DNA of 64,000 bases from Thiovibrio sp964588325 (GTDB lineage: Bacteria; Desulfobacterota; Desulfobulbia; Desulfobulbales; Desulfurivibrionaceae). The stretch covers positions 68,778 through 132,777 of the forward strand of contig CAZPOR010000010.1 in NCBI GenBank assembly GCA_964588325.1, in the 5' to 3' direction. Below are positions 1-9,223 of the stretch, one piece after another. The translations under genes and the position numbers were made by a program. The notes under the pieces were generated by a model that was not told the origin of the DNA, searched no databases, and was given only the letters and a program-made list of their open reading frames with translations. Within the stretch, counting starts at the first letter, position 1. Each line of letters begins with the position of its first letter.

Positions 1-34
1 AGGCAGACCGGAGTTCCGGGCTGCCTCTTTTTTT
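1..34 (+). terminator. Rho-independent terminator at window edge
   Basis: The arms AGGCAGACCGGA and TCCGGGCTGCCT pair around a 2-base loop and are followed by a run of seven T on the plus strand. It would end a plus-strand gene lying before the window. The next gene is on the minus strand and ends at 48, so the two units converge here. Confidence 0.75.
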
Positions 35-47
35 GGGTCAAAAACGG

Positions 48-833
48 CTAAAATTTCCAGGTCACCCCGGCCAGCACGGTCCGGTCGGTTTCAGGATCGT
101 TGAGCCCGTATTTGACCCCGAAATCAAGATCAAACTCCTCGGAGAGGGCATAGACCAACCCAGCCAGGACAAAGGCGGGATCGGTGCCAGCGAGTTTGTC
201 GGTGTTGCTTTCAACGCCGAGGTTGGCTACGGCGGTGAGCTTTTCGCTCAAGGCAACGGTGGCGGCGATGGATGCATGCCAGAGATTCTGCTCTTCATCC
301 AGGGTGTTTTCGTTTCGGAGATAGCCGAGGTTCAGGTGGAAGGCCCACGGGTCCATTTCCTGTGAGGCGATGAAAAAAAGGCTGTAGGTTGCCTTGCCTG
401 CGCCCAAGCCTTTTTCATCGTCGCCGGTGGGCAGGGTGAGTCCCGGTTTGATGGCAAGGCTTGTGTCGCCTTGTTCGTAAAACCGCCATTTCACCTCGAT
501 GGCTGTGTCGGAGAAGCCGTTTTCGCTCACCGTGGCTTCCTCGCTTTTTTCCCGGGAATGGATATAGGGGAGATCGATAACGAAATCCACCGATTCGCTG
601 AGCCCATAGGAGAAACAGGCGTCTCCCTGGGTTGTGGTGGTGGTAACGCCCTCTTCCTTGTCGTGGCCATATTCGCCGTTCATTTCCAGTTGGGCCTTGC
701 CCGTGCCCATGGTGCCCGTGTCGTCCGTGATCAGCGGATGGGCGGCAAAGGCGGCGGTCGAGCAGGAGAGGATGGAGAAGAAAACAACAGGGGCAGAGAG
801 ATGATGCAGACGAACGGTAGTAGGGAAATTCAT
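48..833 (-). CDS. Outer-membrane transporter-like beta-barrel protein (Phenol_MetA_deg-like)
   Basis: Predicted 261-aa exported protein. The start at 833 is preceded by GGAGGA, which decides it over an upstream in-frame start at 881. Residues 1-30 form a signal peptide ending in AFAA, and the mature protein begins HPLITDDTGTMG, typical of the 'transporter' family related to MetA of phenol degradation. The body is made of alternating polar/hydrophobic strands and ends in WKF, a terminal aromatic expected for BAM-dependent outer-membrane barrels. Substrate is unknown. It stands alone and converges with a terminator at the window edge. The family call rests on the N-terminal motif and overall barrel pattern; a specific transport role is not shown. 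Confidence 0.7.
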   Translation of the reverse strand: MNFPTTVRLHHLSAPVVFFSILSCSTAAFAAHPLITDDTGTMGTGKAQLEMNGEYGHDKEEGVTTTTTQGDACFSYGLSESVDFVIDLPYIHSREKSEEATVSENGFSDTAIEVKWRFYEQGDTSLAIKPGLTLPTGDDEKGLGAGKATYSLFFIASQEMDPWAFHLNLGYLRNENTLDEEQNLWHASIAATVALSEKLTAVANLGVESNTDKLAGTDPAFVLAGLVYALSEEFDLDFGVKYGLNDPETDRTVLAGVTWKF

Positions 834-924
834 GGGCTCCTCCGGTGTTACATTAATAATTAACGTGTCACTGAGCACCATACCTGGTGTTTTTTAAAAA
901 AGCAAAAAAAATCGAAGGAGGAGT

Positions 925-1677
925 TTATCGGGGGGCAGGGGCGTCTTTCCGGGACAAAAGCTGGATAAGTTCCGTGCCGTGATCCTCGTAGGCGGCTCGA
1001 ATGATGATTTTCAGCTCCCCCTTGATGCTGGCCAGGTGGGGCAGCGACTGGATGACCGGCAGGAAGTGCTCCGGCGGCAGTTGCGGAGCGATGTGCATTT
1101 TGGCCTCCATCCTCTGGGCCATCCCAACCTCCATGCCGCCCTCCATGCTGCCCGCCTTGTGCTGGTCCCCCAGGGTTTTAAGGAAACCCATGATGGAGCC
1201 CAGATCATTCTTCCGGTAGAAGGTTTCGATTTCTTCGTTGATTTCCTCGCGGTATTTCCTGAGTTCTTCAAACTTGGCCCGGTACTCTGCCAGATGTGCC
1301 TCCAACCGTTCGTAGCAGTCGAATATCAGATTTTTAAAACGGCCGGCATGGGTGAGCCCGTGGATGCGCACCCCGGAAAAAACCCGGTCCCGGATGGTGC
1401 TGGATTGGGTCAGATAGGGGTCGTAGAAAAGATCCTGGGGCAAGCCGGTGAGCGTAAAGAACCGCTGGATGAGGTCTTCGTTTTTAAGGACAATGTAGAT
1501 GCGGATCAGATCAAAGCTGATCCGTTTTTCCAAGATAAAAGAATGTTGGCGTATTTTTTCGGCAAAATCGAGTTTGTCGTCCTCGATGAGTTTTCTGAAG
1601 CCGAAATAGCGATCCGCTATCTCCTTTTTAATCTCGTAGGCAAGCACATCATGGATGTTTGGGCTGTCCGGGCTCAT
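925..1677 (-). CDS. Conserved hypothetical protein, helical, Met-rich C-terminal linker
   Basis: I do not recognise the family. The 250-aa product starts at the ATG at 1677 (GGGATG upstream); an in-frame TTG at 1710 would add 11 residues. It has no signal peptide or membrane segment. Residues about 115-165 are rich in E, K and R with heptad-like spacing and probably form a coiled coil. Residues about 180-200 form a Gly/Met/Glu-rich linker with several GM repeats, and a hydrophobic helix-rich tail follows. Base composition matches neighbours. It is separated from the M50 protease downstream by about 150 bases and looks like a single-gene unit. Confidence 0.6.
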   Translation of the reverse strand: MSPDSPNIHDVLAYEIKKEIADRYFGFRKLIEDDKLDFAEKIRQHSFILEKRISFDLIRIYIVLKNEDLIQRFFTLTGLPQDLFYDPYLTQSSTIRDRVFSGVRIHGLTHAGRFKNLIFDCYERLEAHLAEYRAKFEELRKYREEINEEIETFYRKNDLGSIMGFLKTLGDQHKAGSMEGGMEVGMAQRMEAKMHIAPQLPPEHFLPVIQSLPHLASIKGELKIIIRAAYEDHGTELIQLLSRKDAPAPR

Positions 1678-1827
1678 TACGATGCATCCCTTTTTTGGGT
1701 CTCTCGACAATGGTGCTGGCCTGCTTTGTTATCCTGCAAACAAGTGTAGCACGGAAGATACGGCGGATCGGTACAAATCTTCTGCCAGCAACGGAAGCAG
1801 TAGAGCAAATTTTGATTGTGTAAGCGT

Positions 1828-2451
1828 TCAGCCCAGGATCAGCCCCTGCGCAAAGGAGATCAGCGGGCGCATGATTTTCGGGATGACCCCGGTGTAGAAC
1901 AGGGCCAGCAGGAGAAAAAAGCCCACGGGCTCCAGCTTATTGTATACCCTGGCAAGATTGTGGGGAAGAAGGTTGCTGAGCACCTGGCTGCCGTCCAGGG
2001 GCGGGATGGGGATCAGGTTGAACACGGCCAGCATCACGTTTATCCAGACGCTGGCGGCAATCATCTGGATGAGCGGCCAAAAGATCGCCATGGGCAGCAG
2101 GTTGGCGACCGGGATCAGCAGCCGGACAGCAAGGCCGCTGGCCACGGCCAGAGCCAAGTTGGCGGAAACCCCGGCCAGCGAAACCCAGACCATGTCCTGG
2201 CGCGGATTTTTAAAATAGCGGGCATCCACCGGCACCGGCTTGGCCCAGCCGATCTTCATGATCAGAAAGGCAAGTACTCCGAGGGGGTCGAGATGTTTCA
2301 GCGGATTCAGGCTGAGCCTGCCCAGCCGTTGGGCGGTGGGGTCGCCAAACCTGTAGGCGATATAGGCATGGGCAAACTCGTGCACCGTGAGGGCCAGCAG
2401 AAACGGCGGGGCAAGGATGGCAATTTCTTGGATGAGCTTAGGGATGTCCAT
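1828..2451 (-). CDS. Site-2 protease family zinc metalloprotease (M50)
   Basis: A 207-aa polytopic membrane protease of the short M50B type. The zinc-binding HEFAH motif (HExxH) lies in the first transmembrane segment near residue 20. A second metal-ligand region appears as NLIPIPPLDGSQ near residue 140, matching the NxxPxPPLDG signature. Around five hydrophobic segments are visible. Such proteins cleave substrates within the membrane, but this short form without a PDZ domain has no assigned substrate. The ATG at 2451 overlaps the end of the upstream nucleotidyltransferase gene by 14 bases, implying translational coupling. An upstream in-frame extension was rejected because the family starts just before the catalytic helix. 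Confidence 0.88.
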   Translation of the reverse strand: MDIPKLIQEIAILAPPFLLALTVHEFAHAYIAYRFGDPTAQRLGRLSLNPLKHLDPLGVLAFLIMKIGWAKPVPVDARYFKNPRQDMVWVSLAGVSANLALAVASGLAVRLLIPVANLLPMAIFWPLIQMIAASVWINVMLAVFNLIPIPPLDGSQVLSNLLPHNLARVYNKLEPVGFFLLLALFYTGVIPKIMRPLISFAQGLILG

Positions 2452-5098
2452 GGGCGGTATCGTGATCCGGGAGAGAGAAGTGTTCCTTGATAAAGGCGGT
2501 TTCCGTGGCCCGGTCGTGCACCAGACCGTCAAGGCGGGCGTTGAGCAGGCAGCGCAGGATGGTACCATAGAGCGGCCCCGGCAGATAGCCCATTTTTTCC
2601 AGGTCGTTGCCGTCGGTTTCCGGCTTCAGTTGGCTCCATTCCGTGACATGGAGGGAAATGGCCTTTTTCCCGGATTTTTTTTTCGTGATCCCCATGAGGT
2701 GCAGCAGCCCCTCCGGGGAAAGATCCTTGAGCAGGTGGTAGAGCCCGCTGGGGCTTTCCGGCATGGCGCGTTTCATGATCCCGGCAATTCGGGTAACAGC
2801 GAGTTTTTCCCGGACAAGAAACTGCCGCTGCCTGAGCGGCACCTCGAAGCGTTCGCAAAAGGCGGACACCTCCCGGGTGGTGAGGCCGGTCATGAGGGCC
2901 AGCAGATAGACCAGCCACTGCCGGCATGGCTGGTCAAGGTAGAGGAGCCGGCGCCAGGCCAGGGCCTGCCGGGTTTCCTCCAGGATCGTGGAGAGCTTCG
3001 GGTCGATGCGGAGGGTGGGGTGGAGAAACCGCAGCAGTCCCAGGTCCGCCATGCGGTGTATGGCCGGGATCGGGTTTTCCTCGGAGAGGATGGAGGTGAG
3101 TTCGTTGAAGAACCGTTTGCCGAAGAAGCGGTCGAAAAGCTCCATCTTCACCGCGTTTTTGATGAGCTTCTCCGTATGCTTGCCGATCTTGAAGCCCATG
3201 CGCTGCTCAAAGCGGATGGCGCGGAAGATCCGGGTCGGGTCTTCCACAAAGCTTAAATTGTGCAGGATTCGGATTTGCCGGTCTTTCAGGTCGTTCTGGC
3301 AGTTGAAAAAATCCACCAGGGTGCCGAAGGTGTCCGGGTTGAGGTGGATGGCCATGGCGTTGATGGTGAAATCGCGCCGGTAGAGGTCGAGCTTGATGGA
3401 GCTCAGCTCCACCGTGGGCATGGCGGCCGGATATTCGTAGTATTCAAGGCGGGCGGTGGCGATGTCGATCTTGAGGCCGTCGGGCAGGGTTACCACGGCG
3501 GTGCCGAATTTTTCATGGGTGCGCACCCTGCCGCCGAGTTTTTTCCCCAGCTTTTTGGCATAGGCCAAGCCATCGCCCTCGATGACCACATCCAGATCGA
3601 GGTTTTTGATGTGCAGCAGCAGGTCGCGGACAAACCCTCCCACCGCGTAGGCATGGCAGCCGGTTTCCTGCGCCACCTCGCCCAGGGTTTGCAGCAGGAT
3701 GATGATTTCGCGGTTTACAACCTCCGCCATCAGGCCGGTCAGGTTGCGGTTGCGGGCCGTGGAGGGCTGATCGGTGCCGGCCAGCAACCGGCGGGGGATG
3801 TGGGCCGGATCGTTGACCAGCAGGTGGAGAAGGTCGGTGCGGGTAATGACCCCCAGGACCTTGCCTGCTTCCACCACCGGAATGAAGCGCTGGCGGTTTT
3901 CGATGATGAGTTCCTGGATGTCTGCCAGGGTCGCGGTGGGGGGCAGGGTGGCGAAGTCGGTGGTCATATAGTCGCTCACCGGCGAATTTCCCAAGCCCAG
4001 GTGGATGGACTTGCCCGCCACCAGACGGGAGATGAGGCCCACAGGCTCATGCCGCTCATTGACGATCAGCAGCACCGTGATGTTGTAGCGATTGAGCATC
4101 TCATCCGCCTCGCTGATCGTCAGCGTCGGCGGGCCGGAGATCACCGGCGCGGACATCAGCTCCCTGGCCAGACGCTGGGGGTGAACATGCTTGTGCAGGA
4201 GCTGGATCAATTTTTCTTCCGCCTCGATCAGGGTAAGATCCTTGATGGTGGCCGAGGAGGCCGAGGCATGGCCCCCGCCGCCGAAATCCCGGGCAATGGC
4301 CCCGGCATTCACCTCCGGGATCCGGCTGCGGGCAATGAGGTGGGTGCGCCCTGCCATGTGGGTCAGGGCAAAGAGGGTGTCGAGGTTTTCCATCACCATG
4401 AAGCGGCGGACAATGACGGAAAATTCGTCAACATATTCAGGCAGCTCTATCTTGGCCACCACCAGGTCCAGGCCGTGGATGGTATACGTGTGCGCGGATT
4501 TGATCAGGGCGTGGAGCAGGGTGACTTCCTGGCTGGTGAGCTCCTGGGCGATGAACTGGGAGATGGCGTTGAGGTTCGCCCCCAGACCAAGCAGCCAGGC
4601 CGCGGCCTCCAGATCCTCGGGGGAGGTGGTGTCGAAGGCGAAGTTGCCGGTGTCCTCATAGATGGCCATGGCCATGAGGGTCGCCTCCTCCGGGGTGAGT
4701 TGAACTTCCTTTTCCCGAAGGAGGCGGACAAAGATGGTGGTGGTGGAGCCCACGGGCCGGACGTGTTCCACCGAGCCGTGCAGATCTTCCGGGGTATCCG
4801 GGTGGTGGTCGTAGAGGTGGATGTCCAGGCCGGGGTTGTGCAGGCATTGGCTGAAGTCGCCGATGCGCGAACTCTGGCGGGTGTCCACCACGATGAGTCG
4901 GCGGATCTGGTCCTGGGGGATGTTTTTCAACCGCTGGAAGGTGTAGTGGTATTGCTCCGACTGGGCGAGAAAGTCCCGCAGGTTTTTTTCCTGGGAGCCG
5001 GAAAAGGCAAGCACCGCCTCGGGGTAGAGCTTGTGCGCGGCGATCATGGAGGCCAGCCCGTCAAAATCGGCGTTTACATGGGTGGTGATGACTTCCAT
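2438..5098 (-). CDS. DHH-CBS-tRNA nucleotidyltransferase fusion (A- or CCA-adding enzyme)
   Basis: An 886-aa three-part protein. Residues 1-310 form a DHH/DHHA1 phosphoesterase with NADFDG, YDHHPD and GGGGHASA motifs. Residues about 320-440 are a CBS pair. From about 475 comes a class II nucleotidyltransferase/poly(A) polymerase head with GGFVRDLL, the catalytic pair in LDLDVV, DFTINAMA and EDPTRIFRAIRFE, followed by RNA-binding helices. The last part adds A or CCA to tRNA 3' ends; the DHH part may be a nanoRNase or phosphodiesterase. This fusion is familiar from Desulfobacterota and Aquifex-like lineages. ATG 5098 was chosen over TTG 5143 because GGAGG precedes it and the DHH domain starts at once. 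It lies between xerD and the M50 gene. Confidence 0.9.
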   Translation of the reverse strand: MEVITTHVNADFDGLASMIAAHKLYPEAVLAFSGSQEKNLRDFLAQSEQYHYTFQRLKNIPQDQIRRLIVVDTRQSSRIGDFSQCLHNPGLDIHLYDHHPDTPEDLHGSVEHVRPVGSTTTIFVRLLREKEVQLTPEEATLMAMAIYEDTGNFAFDTTSPEDLEAAAWLLGLGANLNAISQFIAQELTSQEVTLLHALIKSAHTYTIHGLDLVVAKIELPEYVDEFSVIVRRFMVMENLDTLFALTHMAGRTHLIARSRIPEVNAGAIARDFGGGGHASASSATIKDLTLIEAEEKLIQLLHKHVHPQRLARELMSAPVISGPPTLTISEADEMLNRYNITVLLIVNERHEPVGLISRLVAGKSIHLGLGNSPVSDYMTTDFATLPPTATLADIQELIIENRQRFIPVVEAGKVLGVITRTDLLHLLVNDPAHIPRRLLAGTDQPSTARNRNLTGLMAEVVNREIIILLQTLGEVAQETGCHAYAVGGFVRDLLLHIKNLDLDVVIEGDGLAYAKKLGKKLGGRVRTHEKFGTAVVTLPDGLKIDIATARLEYYEYPAAMPTVELSSIKLDLYRRDFTINAMAIHLNPDTFGTLVDFFNCQNDLKDRQIRILHNLSFVEDPTRIFRAIRFEQRMGFKIGKHTEKLIKNAVKMELFDRFFGKRFFNELTSILSEENPIPAIHRMADLGLLRFLHPTLRIDPKLSTILEETRQALAWRRLLYLDQPCRQWLVYLLALMTGLTTREVSAFCERFEVPLRQRQFLVREKLAVTRIAGIMKRAMPESPSGLYHLLKDLSPEGLLHLMGITKKKSGKKAISLHVTEWSQLKPETDGNDLEKMGYLPGPLYGTILRCLLNARLDGLVHDRATETAFIKEHFSLPDHDTAHGHP

Positions 5099-5198
5099 AG
5101 CTGGTAAGGCCTCCGCAGGGTGTGTGCCAATTTCCTTTTTCAACTATAGACCATCGGGGGCGGGGTGACAATGGATGGAGCGGAGGATGCCGGGAAAA

Positions 5199-6191
5199 TC
5201 AGCCCCGGGGGTGGAATTTCTGGTGGGCGGATTTGAGGCGGTTGCTGTCCACATGGGTGTAAATCTGAGTGGTGGCGATGTCGGCATGCCCCAGCATCAT
5301 CTGCACGGAGCGGAGATCCGCGCCATGTTCCAGCAGGTGGGTGGCAAAGGAGTGGCGGAGCATGTGGGGGCTGATCTTCTTGCTGATGCCGTTCAGGCGC
5401 GCGCTTTGCTGGACGATCTGCCAGAAACGCAGACGGGTCATGGGCTTGCCGTGTCCGGTGACAAAGAGGAGATCGCTGGTTCTTTTTTTGAGAATCCTCG
5501 GGCGCCCGTTTTGGGTGTAGATTTTGAGGTACTCCCGGGCCGCCTCGCCAAAGGGGATGAGCCGTTCTTTGGAGCCCTTGCCGAAAACCCGGACATAGCC
5601 GCCCATGAGATTGACCCCGGCCAGGGGCAGGTTGACCAGCTCCGAGACCCGCATGCCGGTGGCGTACAGCAGGTGCAGCATGGCGTTGTTGCGCAAGGCC
5701 AGGGCATTGTCGTTGGTTGGCGGAGCCAGAAGCCGGTTCACCTCGGGGATGGTGAGCACCTTGGGCAGTGGCCGGCCCGGCTTGGGCAGATCCAGAATCC
5801 CGCAGGGATCAATGGTGATGCATTTTTCCGCCAGGAGAAACTTGAAAAAAGCGCGCAGCGAGGAGATCCGTCTGGCATTGCTGCGGTTGGAGATGCCCTG
5901 GGCGTGGCAATGGGCCAGGTAGGCGCGCAGGTGGCTGGCGTCAATTTGGCTCAGTTGGGTAAGGCGCTGCGGACGAAGAAAATCAAGAAAGGAAACAAGG
6001 TCAGCCTGATAGGCCAGGATGGTGTTGGCGGCCAGGCGGCGTTCCAGGCTGAGGTGCTGGGTGAACTGGTCGAGAAAAGGCTCGGAAAAAAGAGACGCTC
6101 CGCCGGATGAAGAGGAAGGAGCCGGCAACTGGGGCCGGACCCGGTCGGAGCGTGGGCAATGATCAGCGGGTTTTCCTCGTTTGGGTTTCAT
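5199..6191 (-). CDS. xerD: Tyrosine recombinase XerD
   Basis: A 330-aa site-specific recombinase expected to resolve chromosome dimers at dif with XerC. The N-terminal SAM-like core-binding domain (about 30-115) has QHLSLERRLAANTILAY. The catalytic domain shows Arg in ATGMRVSELV, Lys in the FGKGSKERLIP beta-hairpin, HMLRHSFATH (HxxR), LGHADI and the nucleophile Tyr in TQIYTHV. All catalytic positions are present. The first 25 or so residues, rich in Pro and Arg, exceed the usual 298-aa length, so the true start may be internal; no strong ribosome-binding site marks 6191. It follows rpsU by 18 bases and probably shares its transcript. Confidence 0.9.
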   Translation of the reverse strand: MKPKRGKPADHCPRSDRVRPQLPAPSSSSGGASLFSEPFLDQFTQHLSLERRLAANTILAYQADLVSFLDFLRPQRLTQLSQIDASHLRAYLAHCHAQGISNRSNARRISSLRAFFKFLLAEKCITIDPCGILDLPKPGRPLPKVLTIPEVNRLLAPPTNDNALALRNNAMLHLLYATGMRVSELVNLPLAGVNLMGGYVRVFGKGSKERLIPFGEAAREYLKIYTQNGRPRILKKRTSDLLFVTGHGKPMTRLRFWQIVQQSARLNGISKKISPHMLRHSFATHLLEHGADLRSVQMMLGHADIATTQIYTHVDSNRLKSAHQKFHPRG

Positions 6192-6209
6192 TCGAGGAAG
6201 CGCGGCACG

Positions 6210-6404
6210 TTAGTCGCGCTCGGTGCGCATCATGAGCTTGCGGAGTTTCCGTTTGGACTCGGCCTGCTTGCGGCGGCGTTTGTCGCTGGGTTTTTCGTAG
6301 TACTCGCGGCGCTTGAGTTCTTTCTTCATCCCATCGAGCTGCATTTTCTTCTTGAGCAGCCGGATCGCCTGTTCGATATCCCCTCTTACCTCTATTTCAA
6401 TCAT
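6210..6404 (-). CDS. rpsU: 30S ribosomal protein S21
   Basis: A 64-aa, strongly basic protein with the S21 pattern: VRGDIEQAIRLLKKK near the N-terminus, then RREYYEKPSDKRRRK and an Arg/Lys-rich tail. It binds the 30S subunit and helps mRNA base-pairing during initiation. Length and composition fit the family. GGAGAG precedes the ATG at 6404. It is the first gene of the rpsU-xerD-nucleotidyltransferase-protease string and has its own promoter about 210 bases upstream. Confidence 0.95.
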   Translation of the reverse strand: MIEIEVRGDIEQAIRLLKKKMQLDGMKKELKRREYYEKPSDKRRRKQAESKRKLRKLMMRTERD

Positions 6405-6613
6405 GATCTCTCCAATATGCGGGTTGCAACGTCACGTTTTCAGAATTTTCCGCCACCGCCTGTTTCCGAACGACTTGAAATGGCGCAGATTTTTAGGGGC
6501 CCGTTACAAAACAATCGCTGTCTTGCTGCTCGTTTCGGCGCGGCTCCGTATGCCGTTTTTGCCATCCGCTGGAACGGCATTGTTTTATTTTAACGGCTTA
6601 AAAAGAAACCGTT

Positions 6614-6643
6614 TATATAGCCGATCGTTGCGCTGATTGTCAA
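6614..6643 (-). promoter_or_regulatory. Putative sigma70 promoter of rpsU operon
   Basis: On the minus strand TTGACA (6643-6638) is followed after 18 bases by TATATA (6619-6614). The -35 box overlaps the stop codon of the upstream glcD-like gene. Transcription would start near 6607, giving an unusually long leader of about 200 bases before rpsU, in which I see no recognisable riboswitch. Confidence 0.6.
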
Positions 6644-8040
6644 ATATTTTTTTCCGGCGCGGGAGGGGAAGGGAATATCTTGCCTGGGTTGAGGATGTTG
6701 CGCGGGTCAAAGAGTTTTTTAATCTGTTGCATGAGCGCAAGGGTCGGCGGGTCAAGCTCCATGTCCAGATAGGGCGCCTTGGTCAGGCCGATGCCGTGTT
6801 CGCCGGACAGGGTGCCGCCCAACCGCAAGACCGCCTCAAAAAGAAGCTGCTTGGCCATATTGGCCTGCAGTACCTCCTGGGGATCATTTTTGTCCAGCAT
6901 GATATTGACGTGGATATTGCCGTCTCCGGCGTGGCCGAAGGTGAAGATGACCACCCCCAGCTCCCGGCTCAATTTTTCGGTGCAGGAGACCAGTTCCGGC
7001 AAGCGGGAGCGGGGAACCACTACGTCTTCGCTCATCTTGTGGGGCTTGAGGCTGAAGGCCGCAGGCGATATGGCGCGGCGGGCGCCCCAGAGCTGTTCGG
7101 CCTCGACCGGGCTTGTGGCGGTGCGGCTCTGGACGATCCCCGGCTGCGTCTGCAAAAAATCGGTGAGTTGGCATGTGGCCAGGGGCACGGCGTCCTGTTG
7201 GCCGTCAAGTTCGATCAGGAGCAGGGCTCCGGCCTCTTCCGGAAAGGGGAAGGGCAGTTTGTTCCGGACAATGGCCAGGGCGGTCCGGTCCATGTATTCC
7301 AGGGTGCAGGGAGTATGGTGGGCGAGGATGCGCGCCACCAGAGAGGCTGCCTCGACCATGGTCCCGCAGAGAACCAGCAGGGTGGAGCGTGCCTCCGGGG
7401 CGGGAAGGAGCTTGACCGTGATCTTGGTGATGATGGCCAGGGTGCCTTCGGAGCCCACCAGCAACCGGGTAAGATCGTAGCCCACCACCCCCTTGGCGGT
7501 CCTGACCCCGGTATGGATGAGGCTGCCATCGGGCAGCACCGCTTCCAGGCCAAGGATATAGTCGCGGGTTACCCCATACTTCACTGCGCTGGGCCCGCCG
7601 GCGCACTCGGCCACATTGCCGCCCATGGTGCAGAACTTCAGGCTGGCCGGATCCGGCGGGTAATAGAGGTTGTGCCGGGCCGCCTCTGTGCGCAAATCTC
7701 CGGTGATCACCCCCGGCTCTACCACCCCGATCTGATTGGCCGGGTCGATTTCCAGGATGCGGTTCAGACGGCTCATGACCAGAACCAGGCCGCCGGCCAC
7801 CGGCAAGGCACCACCGGTCATGCCGGTGCCGGCCCCCCGCGGCACCACGGGAAACGGGGTGGCGGAGGCGAGCTGCATGATGCGGCACACTTCCCCGGTG
7901 GAGCCGGGAAACGCCACGGCCGCGGGGAGATATTCCTGGCCGGCGCCGTCATAGGAGTAGCAGGCCAGCTCTTCGGGGTGCGTGGTTATCTGATCCTGGC
8001 CGACAATTTCCCGCAGTCTGTCGATGGTATGCTGGTTCAT
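6640..8040 (-). CDS. glcD: FAD-linked oxidase, GlcD/D-lactate dehydrogenase type
   Basis: A 466-aa cytosolic flavoprotein of the FAD-binding PCMH family. The FAD-binding domain contains VVPRGAGTGMTGGA (about 70-85), PPDPAS, GGNVAECAGGPSAVKYG and GSEGTLAIIT. The C-terminal oxidase domain has FTFGHAGDGNIHVN and GTLSGEHGIGL, where the His residues sit at the active site. The family oxidises 2-hydroxy acids such as glycolate or D-lactate and passes electrons to a GlcF-like Fe-S partner, but no partner gene is adjacent. The start at 8040 matches the family N-terminus though it lacks a Shine-Dalgarno sequence. It is divergent from ddl. Substrate cannot be told from sequence. Confidence 0.85.
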   Translation of the reverse strand: MNQHTIDRLREIVGQDQITTHPEELACYSYDGAGQEYLPAAVAFPGSTGEVCRIMQLASATPFPVVPRGAGTGMTGGALPVAGGLVLVMSRLNRILEIDPANQIGVVEPGVITGDLRTEAARHNLYYPPDPASLKFCTMGGNVAECAGGPSAVKYGVTRDYILGLEAVLPDGSLIHTGVRTAKGVVGYDLTRLLVGSEGTLAIITKITVKLLPAPEARSTLLVLCGTMVEAASLVARILAHHTPCTLEYMDRTALAIVRNKLPFPFPEEAGALLLIELDGQQDAVPLATCQLTDFLQTQPGIVQSRTATSPVEAEQLWGARRAISPAAFSLKPHKMSEDVVVPRSRLPELVSCTEKLSRELGVVIFTFGHAGDGNIHVNIMLDKNDPQEVLQANMAKQLLFEAVLRLGGTLSGEHGIGLTKAPYLDMELDPPTLALMQQIKKLFDPRNILNPGKIFPSPPAPEKNI

Positions 8041-8216
8041 GGAGGTGTTTTCCGCGGGACAGGGGTTTTTCTTGCTCCCTGCAAAAATACCTACAAAAGA
8101 GGCAGGGAACTTATTATAAGGATAACGTGTTCGGCAGACGGGCTCATTTATGTTCAGCTCCCGCTGCGGCAGCATGCTCCTGTACAATTCAGTACGCAAC
8201 TATTTGGAAAAAAGCT

Positions 8217-9206
8217 ATGGAAAATAAAGCTGAGTTGAGCAGCGTGTCTGCTCAAACGAAACGTATGCCTGTTGGGCGAAAGATTCGCCTGGCCCTTGTC
8301 GCCGGGGGGAAATCCGGCGAACGCGAGGTTTCTCTGGCCGGAGCCAAAGAGGTGGAAAAGGCGCTCAACCGCGAAAAATATGAGGTTCGCCGCTACGACC
8401 CGGCCACGGATCTGGCCCGGTTGGCTGCGGATGCCGATTCGATCGACATGGCCTTCATCCTGCTCCATGGGCCCCTGGGGGAGGACGGCACCATGCAGGG
8501 TTTTCTCGATCTGCTGGGGATTCCCTACCAGGGGGCCGGGGTGCTGGGAAGCGCCCTTGCCATGGACAAGAATCTGGCCAAGATCCTGTACAAACAGGCC
8601 GGGCTCACCGTGGCCGCCTGGGAGATGGCGCAGCCGGAGGATCAGCAGAATCCCCGCCGGTTGCTTTCGCACCTTTCCCTGCCGTTGGTTATCAAGCCCA
8701 TCCGCCAGGGCTCCAGCCTGGGGATGAGCCTGGCGCGCAGCGAAGAGGATCTGGTGCAGGGGCTGGCCAAGGCGTTTGCCTTTGACAGCGAGGTCATGGT
8801 CGAACAGTACGTGCAGGGGAGGGAGATCACCGGCGGAGTGCTGGGCAACACGGAACTCACCGCCCTGCCCCTGGTGGAGATCATCCCGGGCGAGGGGTTT
8901 GCTTTTTTTGACTATCAGGCCAAGTATCAGCCGGGCGCTTCCCGGGAGGTCTGCCCGGCGGAGCTGGAGCCCGAGGTGGCGGCCCGGGCCCGGGCGATGG
9001 CGCTCACCGCGCACCGGGCCTTGCATCTCAAGGGGTACAGCCGGACAGACATGATTGTCGCCGAGGATGGCATCTATGTGCTTGAGACCAACACCATTCC
9101 GGGGATGACCCCGACCAGTCTGCTGCCCCAGGCGGCCGCCGCCCATGGCTTGCCTTTCCCGGCCCTGCTTGACCGCTTGATCGAGTTGGCCTTGGCCAAG
9201 GAATGA
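8217..9206 (+). CDS. ddl: D-alanine--D-alanine ligase
   Basis: A 329-aa ATP-grasp enzyme joining two D-Ala for peptidoglycan precursor synthesis in the cytoplasm. Visible marks are GGKSGEREVSL at the N-terminus, LHGPLGEDGTMQG, the ATP-grasp Lys in LVIKPIRQGSSLGM, EQYVQGREIT, and Mg/substrate loop residues in VLETNTIPGMTPTS. The start at 8217 follows GGAAAA; an in-frame upstream extension to 8127 lacks family similarity. It is a single gene outside a dcw cluster, divergent from the oxidase gene, and is followed by a signalling gene with its own promoter. Confidence 0.95.
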   Translation: MENKAELSSVSAQTKRMPVGRKIRLALVAGGKSGEREVSLAGAKEVEKALNREKYEVRRYDPATDLARLAADADSIDMAFILLHGPLGEDGTMQGFLDLLGIPYQGAGVLGSALAMDKNLAKILYKQAGLTVAAWEMAQPEDQQNPRRLLSHLSLPLVIKPIRQGSSLGMSLARSEEDLVQGLAKAFAFDSEVMVEQYVQGREITGGVLGNTELTALPLVEIIPGEGFAFFDYQAKYQPGASREVCPAELEPEVAARARAMALTAHRALHLKGYSRTDMIVAEDGIYVLETNTIPGMTPTSLLPQAAAAHGLPFPALLDRLIELALAKE

Positions 9207-9223
9207 GGCCGGCGCCAGATTTT

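Noticed and set aside
3260..5107. Long open frame (over 600 codons) on the plus strand
   Set aside because: It lies wholly opposite the DHH-CBS-nucleotidyltransferase gene; composition rich in Gly/Arg/His/Gln is typical of an antisense shadow in GC-rich DNA.
5199..6191. XerD-like gene as phage or integron integrase
   Set aside because: It follows rpsU in a housekeeping string, and sequence and length fit the chromosome-dimer recombinase; no attachment site or phage gene is near.
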